Positions 8,116 through 15,967 of a stretch of DNA of 27,813 nucleotides are shown here, in pieces. This stretch comes from DAITAZ01 sp036824045 (lineage in GTDB: Bacteria > Pseudomonadota > Gammaproteobacteria > Burkholderiales > Rhodocyclaceae). The stretch covers positions 1 to 27,813 of the forward strand of contig DAITAZ010000045.1 in the NCBI GenBank assembly GCA_036824045.1. The letters are read 5' to 3'. The position numbers and the translations under genes were made by a program. The notes below the pieces were generated by a model. It saw only the letters and a list, made by a program, of their open reading frames with translations, did not search any database and was not told the DNA's origin. The stretch's first letter is position 1. Each line of letters opens with the position of its first letter.

Positions 8116-9828
8116 TTACACCATCCGGTCGGTGAGGTCCACCACCCGGGCGATTTCGTCCAGGGAAGTCACCCCTTCCAACACCCGCCGCAGGCCATCT
8201 TCCGCCAGGGAACGGAAGCCCTTTGCCCGCGCCGCATTCTTGATTTCCCGGAAGGTTGCGCGGCGGGCGATGAGCTCATCAAGATCGGCATCCATGCGCA
8301 TCAGCTCCATGATGGCCAGCCGCCCCTTGAAGCCCTGGAAATCGCAGCGGGCGCAGCCTTTGGCATCGTGGATGGTGACAGGGGGGCGGTCCGCAGGCAG
8401 TCCGAGCAAATGCATCTCCATCGGGTCTGCAACCCGCGAGGTCTTGCAATGGGGGCACAGCCGCCGCACCAGGCGCTGGGCGACAACACCGATGATGTTG
8501 CCGGCCATGATGTCCGGGAGAATGCCGATGTCCAGAAGCCGCGGGATGGCGCCAATTGCCGAATTGGTGTGCAGGGTCGTGAACACCTGATGACCCGTCA
8601 TGGCGGCGCGGAAGGCCATTTCCGCGGTATCCGCATCACGAACCTCGCCCACCAGGATCACGTCCGGGTCCTGCCGCATCATGGAGCGCACGCCATTGGC
8701 GAAGTCCAGCTTGGCGGCCTCCGCCACCGAGGTTTGGCGGATCATGGGCATGGGGTATTCCACCGGGTCTTCCAGGGTCATCACGTTGATGCCCTCGCTG
8801 TTGATGTGATTCAACACCGAGTAGAGGGTGGTGGTCTTGCCGCTGCCGGTCGGGCCGGTAACCAGAATGATGCCCTCGGGCCGGGCGATCATCAGTTTGA
8901 GCAGATCCAGTTGCTGCTCCGACAGGCCGAGCTTGTCCAGAGGCACAATGCCTTTTTGCCGGTCCAGCACCCGCAGCACAATGTTTTCGCCGTGGATGGT
9001 GGGTTGGGCGGAGACCCGGAAGTCCACCATCCGGCCATTCATGTTCAGGTTGATCCGGCCGTCCTGGGGGGCGCGGGTTTCGGCGATGTTCATGTTGCTC
9101 ATCACCTTGATACGCACCGCCATGGCGGGCCAGTAGGACTTGTGCAGGGCGCGGATCTGGCGAAGCAGGCCGTCGATCCGGTAGCGGATGCGCAGGAAGT
9201 TGGCTTCCGGTTCGAAATGGATATCCGAAGCTTCCCGTTTAACCGCATCGGAGAGCAATGCGTCGATCAGCCGGACAACAGGCTGGCTGTATTCGTCCGC
9301 CGAGGTGGCGAAGGATCGGTAGTCGATCTCGCCGGTTTCGATCTCGTGCAGGATGCCGTCGATGGACAACTCGTGTCCGTAATACTGGTCGATGGCGCGG
9401 GCGATCTCCGATTCACCCGCCAGCGCGGTATCGATCGAAACGTCGTCCGGCAGCAAGCCCCGCAGCTTGTCCAGGGCCACCACGTCGGAGATGTCGGTCA
9501 GCGCGACGGTCAGCAACTTGAGCCGCCCGTCGTAGCTGAGGGGCAGCATCTTGTGGCGGGTTGCCAAGTCGCGTGGCACGAAGGCCAGCGCCTCCGCATC
9601 GACGATGGTGTCCGCCAGATTGACGCTCTGCTTGCCAAGGGTGGCGGAGAGCGCATCACGCAGCGTGGCTTCGGAGACGAAACCGAGATCCACCAGCAGT
9701 TTGCCCACGGGCTGGTTGGATTTCACTTGCTCCATCAGGGCGATGCGAAGCTGGTCTTCGCTGATCACGCCTTGGTGGAGCAGGGTTTGGCCCAGTGGCC
9801 GACGGTTCTGGGGGGCGGAAACCTGCAT
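8116..9828 (-). CDS. mshE: MshE, extension motor ATPase of the GspE/PilB family
   Basis: A 570-residue cytoplasmic ATPase that powers subunit assembly. Residues about 11-65 contain two consecutive copies of the pattern LGxxLxxxGxxSxxxL, matching the MshEN-type N-terminal domain that binds cyclic di-GMP in MshE. The central N2 domain is followed by Walker A GPTGSGKT (325-332), Asp box LEDPVEY (352-358), Walker B VILVGEVR (390-397) and the His box region THLHTN-like FTTLHTN (416-422). A zinc-binding tetracysteine is formed by CPHC (458-461) and CARC (492-495). No GspE motif is missing. The conserved Arg expected just before LG in both N-terminal motifs is Pro here (P11, P40). The gene lies 14 bases behind the TPR gene. 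Confidence 0.95.
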   Translation of the reverse strand: MQVSAPQNRRPLGQTLLHQGVISEDQLRIALMEQVKSNQPVGKLLVDLGFVSEATLRDALSATLGKQSVNLADTIVDAEALAFVPRDLATRHKMLPLSYDGRLKLLTVALTDISDVVALDKLRGLLPDDVSIDTALAGESEIARAIDQYYGHELSIDGILHEIETGEIDYRSFATSADEYSQPVVRLIDALLSDAVKREASDIHFEPEANFLRIRYRIDGLLRQIRALHKSYWPAMAVRIKVMSNMNIAETRAPQDGRINLNMNGRMVDFRVSAQPTIHGENIVLRVLDRQKGIVPLDKLGLSEQQLDLLKLMIARPEGIILVTGPTGSGKTTTLYSVLNHINSEGINVMTLEDPVEYPMPMIRQTSVAEAAKLDFANGVRSMMRQDPDVILVGEVRDADTAEMAFRAAMTGHQVFTTLHTNSAIGAIPRLLDIGILPDIMAGNIIGVVAQRLVRRLCPHCKTSRVADPMEMHLLGLPADRPPVTIHDAKGCARCDFQGFKGRLAIMELMRMDADLDELIARRATFREIKNAARAKGFRSLAEDGLRRVLEGVTSLDEIARVVDLTDRMV

Positions 9829-9842
9829 CGGGATAGCGCCCT

Positions 9843-11123
9843 CTATTCGGGCTCGTTCAACTCCCGCACCCGGGTGTTCACCTGGGCGGGATCGAAACTG
9901 GCGGGGCGTTGCCGGGCACTGGCCAGGGCACTCCGGTAGTACTGGAGCGCCAGCCGCGGCTGGCGTAGCTGGTCCAGGCTGACCGCCAGGTTGAAGAGGT
10001 AATCCGGGTTGTCGGGCTCAAGGCTGTAAGCCTTGAAATACGCCTGCTGGGCATCGTTCCACTTGCCTTGGCGGGCGTAGTGGTTGCCCAGGGCGAAGTG
10101 CGCCGAGGCCGAGTCCGGAGCTTTGGTGGTGACCGACTTGAGGCGGGTTTCCGCCTGCGTCGGGCTATTCTGGCTGGAGAGGTAAGCCAGTGCCGTCTGG
10201 GCATTGGGTTCCAGCGGGTCGGCTTCCAGCACGCGCTGGTAATAGGCGGAGGCTGTGTCGGGTTGTCCCTGGCGCACGGCAATGGCGCCCAGCCCAAGCA
10301 GGGCATCCACATTACGCGGTTCGCTGCGCAGCACTGCCTCATACTCGCGCCGGGCAGTGTTCAGGTCACCCTGTTCAAAGGCGCGATAGGCCACGGAGAC
10401 GCCCGCAGGAATCCGCTCTGTGCTCTGGGAGAGGCGAATGCGGGGCTGACGGACGATTTCGGCGGCCGCCGCCGGTTCTTCGTCGCCAAACCGGCCCCGC
10501 ACCGTACGCGGGGGCTCCGTGGAAGGGACGGGTTCCGAGCGGGAGGCAGGCGAAGGCATCGTGCTTTGCCCGACCGGGGGGGCCGAGGGGGACGACACAG
10601 CCGGGGCGGGGGGCTGTGGAGGCTCTACCTGGGGCTTGATCGGCGGGAGCGCGGTGCGCGCTTCCAGCTCTGGCGTGGCACCCAGTCCAGAGCTGGAGGC
10701 CGAACGCAACTGAAGCCAGAAATAGGCGCCGATGCCGACTGCGCATAGCAGCGCCAGCCCCAGGATCATGTACAGCAGTGGGGATTGTTCGGCGGTGTCC
10801 TGCTTGACCTCGAACAGGTTGCGGGCGGCTGCCCTGTTTCGCTCCTCGTCCAAGCTGGCGCTGGCTGGGGACGGGGAGGGAGGGGCTGCGCTTTCCACTG
10901 CACGGCTGCCTGCGGCCGGGCGCGTGGGAACGTGAGCGAACTGGTCGTCGAGTTCTTCGAGTTTCTCCGGCAGTTCCGGCAAGGCGCCTTCGCTCTTGGT
11001 CGGGGCAAGAGGCTCCAGGCTGAGTTCCCCGTCGTTCCGGTGGGAGCCTGCGGACGCGAGCCCGGATTCGGCCCGGCGCTTGGCCTGGTCCGCTTTTCGC
11101 AGCGCGTCCATCAGCAGGCTCAT
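9843..11123 (-). CDS. mshN: MshN-like bitopic protein with periplasmic TPR repeats
   Basis: A 426-residue protein that starts with SLLMDALRKADQAKR, a conserved N-terminal helix in MshN and related type II secretion proteins. A proline-rich cytoplasmic linker follows, then a transmembrane helix at about 116-136, a second Pro/Ser-rich linker, and at least five tetratricopeptide repeats from about 240 to 415 (for example GDLNTARREYEAVLRSEP, GQPDTASAYYQRVLEADP, GKWNDAQQAYFKAYSLEPDN). TPRs mediate protein-protein contacts, so the likely role is to connect the platform to the secretin in the periplasm. The ATG is 3 bases after the mshL stop. Confidence 0.85.
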   Translation of the reverse strand: MSLLMDALRKADQAKRRAESGLASAGSHRNDGELSLEPLAPTKSEGALPELPEKLEELDDQFAHVPTRPAAGSRAVESAAPPSPSPASASLDEERNRAAARNLFEVKQDTAEQSPLLYMILGLALLCAVGIGAYFWLQLRSASSSGLGATPELEARTALPPIKPQVEPPQPPAPAVSSPSAPPVGQSTMPSPASRSEPVPSTEPPRTVRGRFGDEEPAAAAEIVRQPRIRLSQSTERIPAGVSVAYRAFEQGDLNTARREYEAVLRSEPRNVDALLGLGAIAVRQGQPDTASAYYQRVLEADPLEPNAQTALAYLSSQNSPTQAETRLKSVTTKAPDSASAHFALGNHYARQGKWNDAQQAYFKAYSLEPDNPDYLFNLAVSLDQLRQPRLALQYYRSALASARQRPASFDPAQVNTRVRELNEPE

Positions 11124-11126
11124 GGC

Positions 11127-12971
11127 TTAGTGGTCTCCCAGCCGCCAAGTGGGAACAGGGCCTGGTCCCGGGTTGTTGCCGAAGAAGTCGTTGCCTGGAA
11201 GCTTGCTGCGGAAGGAGGCATAGTCGCCTTCCAGGCTGGCGTCCTTGATCACGATGGGGCGGAGGAAGATCACCAGCTCCGTCTTGGTGTTGGTGTCGTT
11301 CCGGTTAGTGAACAGCCCCCCCACCACGGGGGCCTTCCACAGGCCCGGTATGGTGTCGTCGGCGTTGTTCATCGTGTCTTCCATCAGGCCGCCCATGACC
11401 GCGATATTGCCGTTGTCGACGCGGATGACCGACTCCATTTCCCGGGTGCGGATGACCGGGATCTGGCTTACCGCGCCCACCTTCTTCAGTTCCGGGTTGG
11501 GATCGGCCACGTAGCCCACGATGCGGGAGATACTCGGTCGCATGTTGAGCAGCACCGCATCGGTTTCGCTGATCTGTGGCGTCACGTTCATCACGAAGCC
11601 CACGGGCACCGACTGCAGGTTGGTGGTGAAGGTGGTTTGGGTGGTGGTCTGGTTGGCCACCGTATCGGCCTTGATGGTGAAGTAGACGCTGTTATCCACC
11701 ACCTTGAGCACCGCCGTCTGGTTGTTCAGCACGCTGATCTTGGGGCTGGAGAGCACCTTCACGTTGCCGAAACTCTCCAGCAGGCGGATCGTGCCGCCAA
11801 TGTTTCCGGCGCGCGAGTCGGTGTTGGTGTAGCTCAACTGCAGCAAACTGGAGGCCGGGCTGGCGATGTTGCCGCTGGCCGATTGCACGATCTTGAAACC
11901 GGATCCGTCCAGCCGTACCCGGGACCAGTCGATACCCTGCTGGTAGTTGGACGAAAGCTGCACTTCGGCCACGGTGGCTTCGATCAGCACCTGGCGTCGA
12001 GCCGCGTTCATGACCGAGTCCAGGAACTCCTGGATCTTCTCGTGCTGGCGAGCCGTGGCGCGGATGGAGAGTACGCCGGATTCCGGGTTCGCGATCACCG
12101 AAGCGGCTTCCCGGAATGTGGTGCGCTTGACGATGGTGGAGCCCGTTTTTTCCAGCGATGCGGGATTGGGGCTGCCGGCGATGCCATCTGCCCGGCCGCT
12201 GCGCCGGCCCGTGCCTTGCGCCACCTGACCGGTGCCGGTGGTGGTCTGGGAATCGGCCTGCTCGATCACCGTTTCCGACGAGCCTTCCGGCAGGATCTTG
12301 TCGGTTTCCCGCAGCAGATCCTTGACGTTCTGTACCAAGGTGTCCCAGAACCGGTTTTGGGACTTGTTCTCGATCTTGGTGACCGAATTGTTCGAACCGG
12401 ACAGGGCCTGAGGCGAACCCGAGCCGGTGCCGGTACCCGCCTGGGCGCCGGTGCTGGCGACCTGGGTGGTGACCGATACGGTGCCGCTGGTGTCCCGGAC
12501 CATGTTCACGTAATCGATCCGGTAGTTACGGAGGAAGGGTGAGTCCGGCATCACCATCAGATTCGGACCGTCCAGCTCGAAGCGCATGTCCACCTGTCTG
12601 GCGATGCGGCTCAACAACTGGGGCAGGGTCTGGTTGATGGCATTGAGCGTCACCACGCCGTTGAGCCCAGGGTGGATATCCACGTTGAGCTTGGCGTCCC
12701 GGGCCAGGGCGAAGAGTAGTTCCTGTACGCGGACGTTGTTGACGACCACGCTGTAGGTTTCGGCCTTGGGCGCGGGTTTTGGCCTGGGCAGGGGGGGGGC
12801 TTGCAAGACCGGCTGCGGGATGCTGGCGCTCCCCCGCGGCTGCACATCGGGGGTATCCGGACCCAGATGGCCGGACGAGGGCTTGGGGGGCGGCAACTGA
12901 GCGCATGCGGCCAGCCCGCCCACGAGCAGGGCAGACAGCACCCGAATGGCGAATCCAGAATTGAACGGCAT
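11127..12971 (-). CDS. mshL: MshL, outer-membrane secretin lipoprotein
   Basis: A secretin of about 614 residues that forms the gated outer-membrane channel. The start is one of two adjacent ATGs (12974 or 12971). From there a lipoprotein signal peptide runs to the lipobox LAAC with Cys23, so the protein may be its own pilotin-like lipoprotein. A Pro-rich segment follows, then an STN/N0-like domain (YSVVVNNVRVQELLFALA near 73-90), a Gly/Ser/Thr-rich linker, N1-like folds, and the secretin core to about 565. Core motifs include VEVQL-like VAEVQLSSNYQQGIDW, KVLSSPKISVLNNQTA, GFVMNVTPQIS and PVVGGLF, with TELVIFLRPIV near the end. The longer open frame upstream overlaps the ATPase gene and lacks a signal peptide. 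A run of nine C's lies at codons 58-61. Confidence 0.93.
   Translation of the reverse strand: MPFNSGFAIRVLSALLVGGLAACAQLPPPKPSSGHLGPDTPDVQPRGSASIPQPVLQAPPLPRPKPAPKAETYSVVVNNVRVQELLFALARDAKLNVDIHPGLNGVVTLNAINQTLPQLLSRIARQVDMRFELDGPNLMVMPDSPFLRNYRIDYVNMVRDTSGTVSVTTQVASTGAQAGTGTGSGSPQALSGSNNSVTKIENKSQNRFWDTLVQNVKDLLRETDKILPEGSSETVIEQADSQTTTGTGQVAQGTGRRSGRADGIAGSPNPASLEKTGSTIVKRTTFREAASVIANPESGVLSIRATARQHEKIQEFLDSVMNAARRQVLIEATVAEVQLSSNYQQGIDWSRVRLDGSGFKIVQSASGNIASPASSLLQLSYTNTDSRAGNIGGTIRLLESFGNVKVLSSPKISVLNNQTAVLKVVDNSVYFTIKADTVANQTTTQTTFTTNLQSVPVGFVMNVTPQISETDAVLLNMRPSISRIVGYVADPNPELKKVGAVSQIPVIRTREMESVIRVDNGNIAVMGGLMEDTMNNADDTIPGLWKAPVVGGLFTNRNDTNTKTELVIFLRPIVIKDASLEGDYASFRSKLPGNDFFGNNPGPGPVPTWRLGDH
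12791..12799 (-). repeat. Homopolymeric C9 tract inside mshL
   Basis: Nine consecutive G's on the + strand (nine C's in the coding sense) lie in the Pro-rich segment right after the lipoprotein signal (codons A58-P59-P60-L61). Gain or loss of one base would shift the frame and abolish the secretin. Such tracts are slippage-prone. Confidence 0.9.
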
Positions 12972-13014
12972 CATGACGGATAAGGCTGTTGTTCCCGCGC
13001 GCAGTGGACCATCA

Positions 13015-13023
13015 ATATTATCA
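13015..13023 (-). promoter_or_regulatory. Possible internal promoter (-10) before mshL
   Basis: The 83-base gap between the ATPase stop and the mshL ATG is AT-rich compared with its surroundings. On the minus strand it holds TGATAATAT, an extended -10-like element (TG, one base, TAATAT). A start near 13008 would give a leader of about 35 bases. No matching -35 and no clear Shine-Dalgarno sequence was found, so this is tentative. Confidence 0.3.
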
Positions 13024-13054
13024 CGCACTTCTGATGCCCAGTTGATGCATATGC

Positions 13055-14410
13055 TCAAACTGGGGGAGATGCCTTTGGCTTGAGCGCTCGAACCTGGCGG
13101 GGGTAAGGGTTGAATGTCCGCAGCTCCTCGGGCAGTTTCGGCAGGGCGGCCTGGGCGGCTTGGCGGGAGGGGAAGTCCCCGTAGCACACGCTGATCTGCT
13201 CAGCGTTCTTGCCCTGTTCCGTCAGCACGTACAAGGACTGCTCTGGAACGAGCTGAGCGGCCTTGCCCAAGTAACGCTCGATGAAGTCTCCACCCTTGGC
13301 CTCCGAGGTGTGCAACTGCAAGACCCAGCGACCATCGCCAGTGCTCTCCCGCCAGGTGCTGCTGGCCTCCAGCCGGGTGCGAGTCAAGGGGCCGAGACTG
13401 GTCAGGGCGATGGGGGGCGTCTCTGCAGACTGGGGGGGCGGAGAGGTGGCACCGGCCATCGCGGGCCGGCTTTCCACCGATACGCTCGGGGGAGTAGGGT
13501 CGGTGGCATTGCCCGACTTGCCCGGGTAAATGGCGAACACCGCTACCGCACAGGCGGCCGCCAGCCCGCCCGCAACCCAAAGCGAGAGCGGAGTGCGGGC
13601 CTTGTTCAGCAAGTCGGCGTCCTTCGCTGCCGCCCGCACCTGCTTGGAGCCCACCTGATGCTGCCCGCTGGCGTAGGCCGCGAGCAGGCTTTTGTCTGCC
13701 AGGATGTTGATGCGGCGGGTGAGTCCCTCGGAGTACCGGCTGATGAAGTGGATGGCGCCCTTGCTGAACACTTCCGGCCCCCGGTAGCCCGCTGCGCGCA
13801 TCCGGAAGTCCACATACTCCGCCACATCGCTGCTGCGCAGGGGTTCCATGAGGAAGCTCTGGGTGATGCGGTCCCGCACCTGGCGCAGGTTGTCCCACGC
13901 GAGCAACTGATCAAGTTCTGGCTGACCGAAAAGGACGATCTGCATCAGCTTGTGACGGCTGGTTTCCAGATTGGAAAGCAGCCGGATCTCCTCCAGGGAC
14001 TCGGGCGGCATCGCGTGGGCTTCGTCGATCAGCACCAGCACCCGGCGCCCTTCCTCGTGCAGGGCAATGAGCTCGTCCTGGAGGGACCGCACGACCGCGC
14101 TGGGGCGCTTGCGGGCGGTGGAGATGCCGAGTTCTTCTGCCAGGGTGTAGAGGATGTCGTCCCGGGACAAAGTGGGGTTGGCCACGTAGATCGTGGCAAC
14201 CTCTTCCGGCAGTCGCTCCATGAGGGTCCGGCAGAGCATGGTTTTGCCGCTGCCCACCTCGCCCGTGACCTTGATGATGCCTTCGTCGTGACAGATGGCG
14301 TAGATCAGGGCGTCAAGCATTGCGCCCCGTTTGGCGCCGCCGTAGAAGAAGTCCGTATGCGGCGTGATGCGGAACGGAGGTTCGCGGAGCCCGAAGTGTT
14401 CTAGATACAT
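13055..14410 (-). CDS. mshM: ExeA/MshM-like AAA ATPase with transmembrane segment and C-terminal SPOR-like domain
   Basis: A 451-residue inner-membrane protein. Residues 1-270 are an ExeA/MshM-type AAA ATPase: the YLEHFGLREPPFRITPHTDFF start typical of the family, Walker A GEVGSGKT (50-57), Walker B VLVLIDEAH (124-132), and a C-terminal lid with RRINILADKSL. A transmembrane helix lies at about 276-296, then a Pro/Ser-rich linker. A domain at about 360-445 (WVLQLHTS...., FIERYLGK, YGDFPSRQAAQAAL.LP) has the pattern of a SPOR peptidoglycan-binding fold. In secretion systems this family couples ATP use to placing the secretin across the cell wall. It is the first gene of the operon. The ATG has no Shine-Dalgarno sequence, and a TACAAT box sits 6 bases before it. 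Confidence 0.88.
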   Translation of the reverse strand: MYLEHFGLREPPFRITPHTDFFYGGAKRGAMLDALIYAICHDEGIIKVTGEVGSGKTMLCRTLMERLPEEVATIYVANPTLSRDDILYTLAEELGISTARKRPSAVVRSLQDELIALHEEGRRVLVLIDEAHAMPPESLEEIRLLSNLETSRHKLMQIVLFGQPELDQLLAWDNLRQVRDRITQSFLMEPLRSSDVAEYVDFRMRAAGYRGPEVFSKGAIHFISRYSEGLTRRINILADKSLLAAYASGQHQVGSKQVRAAAKDADLLNKARTPLSLWVAGGLAAACAVAVFAIYPGKSGNATDPTPPSVSVESRPAMAGATSPPPQSAETPPIALTSLGPLTRTRLEASSTWRESTGDGRWVLQLHTSEAKGGDFIERYLGKAAQLVPEQSLYVLTEQGKNAEQISVCYGDFPSRQAAQAALPKLPEELRTFNPYPRQVRALKPKASPPV

Positions 14411-14416
14411 GGTTCA

Positions 14417-14422
14417 ATTGTA
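14417..14422 (-). promoter_or_regulatory. Candidate -10 box (TACAAT) of the MSHA-like operon, leaderless arrangement
   Basis: On the minus strand CGTTACAAT is followed by 6 bases and then the ATG of the ATPase gene, so transcription at the usual distance would begin at the A of the ATG. No recognisable -35 occurs 16-18 bases upstream, and no ribosome-binding site precedes the ATG. I saw no correctly spaced sigma-54 -24/-12 element in the 107-base gap, although the gene just upstream encodes a sigma-54 activator. Confidence 0.4.
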
Positions 14423-14517
14423 ACGGGATTCGGCCCGCGCGCTATGGCACCGCATTGGTCAAATTGTTGCCAGCCGAGCGCAGCCTGCCAGCGGGCGGCA
14501 CCTGTCGAGGGGGCGCG

Positions 14518-15933
14518 TCAGGGTTTCTTGCCTTCCATGCGGCTGTACAGCGTCGTGCGGTTGACCCCGAGCAGGCGGGCGGCTTGGCTGACATTTCCCC
14601 GCGACAGCTGCAAGGCGGCTTCGATATAAGCTTTTTCCCATTGGGCAAGGGTGTGGTCCAGGCTGAAGGCTGTGCCCTGCTGCAGATGGGCGAGCGCGAG
14701 ATTCAGCACCTCGGTGAAGCGGGTTGGCGGGGTCCCGACCGTGGCGGGGGGCTCATTCGGGGTGTCGAGTTCCTGCTCCAGCTCGGCCGGTGTCACGCTT
14801 TGGCCTGGATAGCGGGCTGTGAGGCGGATCACAATATTGCGCAGTTCCCGGACGTTGCCCGGGAACGGGTAACCCAGCCAGAGTGCTCGGGCCTCCGCAC
14901 TCAGGGTGAACGCGGGGGTGCCCGCCTGCGAGGCATATTGCTGGCGGAAGTGCTCCAGCAGCAGCAGGCGATCTTCGTCCATCTCCCGCAGGGGCGGGAC
15001 ACTGATGGTAAACACGCTGAGCCGGTGATAAAGGTCCGCCCGGAAGCGCCCCTCGCGTACTTCCCGCCGCAGATCCCGATTGGTGGCGGCGACGATGCGG
15101 GCACGGCTGACCCGGGACTGGGTTTCTCCCACCCGTTGAAATTCACCGTTTTCCAGCACCCGCAGCAACTTCGGCTGCAACTCGAGGGGGAGTTCCCCGA
15201 TCTCGTCCAGGAACAGGGTGCCGTCGCCTGCTTCCTCGAAGTAGCCGGCCTTGGCGCCGGTCGCGCCGGTGAAGGCGCCCCGGGCATACCCAAAAAGCGT
15301 GGGCTCCATGAGCGAGGGCGAGATGGCCGCGCAATTGAGCGCCAGATAAGGCTTGCCCGCCCGCCGGGTGCCGTGGTGCAGGCAGGTGCCGGCGATGATC
15401 TCCTTGCCACTGCCGGATTCGCCTTCAATCAAGACAGGAAAAGGGGAGTCCGCGAACTGCCGCACCTGGGCGCGCAGCTTTTGCATGGCGCGGCTGTTGC
15501 CAATCAGCTCCGCCGCTTCGCTTGCCGGGCCGGGCGCCGTGGCGGGGCGGACGCTCAAGGCTCGCAGGAGTACGGCGCGCAGGAGTTCGGGTTGGGCCGG
15601 CTTGGCAATGAAGTCGAATGCCCCCAGGGTGCGGGCGTGGCGGGCGTTGGCGTCGTCGTTCTGGCCCGAGAGCACCAGGATGCGCATGGCGGGCGCATGG
15701 GCAAGCAGTTCGGTGATCAGGGCAAAACCCTCGTCCGGCCGGTGCGGCAACGGGGGGAGGCCGAGATCCACCAGGGCGAGCGGCGGGGGCGTCGGCAAGG
15801 CGCGCAGCTTGGCGATGCCTTCGTGCCGGGTATTGGCCACGATCACCTGGAAGTCGGGGCCCAGCACGTACGCCAGGGTATCTGTAATGAGCGGATCGTC
15901 ATCGACGATCAATAGCGCGGGCAGGTTGGCCAT
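14518..15933 (-). CDS. Sigma-54-dependent response regulator (NtrC family)
   Basis: A 471-residue transcription activator with the full NtrC-type layout. The receiver domain (about 5-125) has the acidic pocket D11-D13, the phospho-acceptor D56 in LVDLGLP and K111. The AAA+ domain (about 142-370) has Walker A GESGSGKE (171-178), the sigma-54-contact loop GAFTGA (219-224), Walker B TLFLDEIGE (239-247) and an arginine-finger region near FRADLYHRL. The C-terminus is a Fis-type helix-turn-helix (GNVSQAARLLGVNRTTLYSRM, 446-466). It lies 107 bases upstream of the MSHA-like operon on the same strand and is divergent from mlaF. No sensor kinase is adjacent. A role in controlling the pilus operon is an inference from position. 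Confidence 0.93.
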   Translation of the reverse strand: MANLPALLIVDDDPLITDTLAYVLGPDFQVIVANTRHEGIAKLRALPTPPPLALVDLGLPPLPHRPDEGFALITELLAHAPAMRILVLSGQNDDANARHARTLGAFDFIAKPAQPELLRAVLLRALSVRPATAPGPASEAAELIGNSRAMQKLRAQVRQFADSPFPVLIEGESGSGKEIIAGTCLHHGTRRAGKPYLALNCAAISPSLMEPTLFGYARGAFTGATGAKAGYFEEAGDGTLFLDEIGELPLELQPKLLRVLENGEFQRVGETQSRVSRARIVAATNRDLRREVREGRFRADLYHRLSVFTISVPPLREMDEDRLLLLEHFRQQYASQAGTPAFTLSAEARALWLGYPFPGNVRELRNIVIRLTARYPGQSVTPAELEQELDTPNEPPATVGTPPTRFTEVLNLALAHLQQGTAFSLDHTLAQWEKAYIEAALQLSRGNVSQAARLLGVNRTTLYSRMEGKKP

Positions 15934-15967
15934 GGCCGGAAATCCGTTGGAGGGTGGGGCGGAATCT

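Noticed and set aside
7783..9939. A 718-codon open frame on the + strand
   Set aside because: It lies opposite mshE and mshG, whose motifs are unmistakable. Its product is His/Gly/Gln-rich with no domain, typical of antisense frames in GC-rich DNA.
10785..12542. A 585-codon + strand frame opposite the secretin gene
   Set aside because: It is antisense to mshL and mshN and shows no domain or ribosome-binding site.
14455..14475. TGGCAACAATTTGAC as a sigma-54 promoter before the pilus operon
   Set aside because: The GG-to-G(C) distance is one base short and the -12 GC is GA, so it does not meet the -24/-12 rule.
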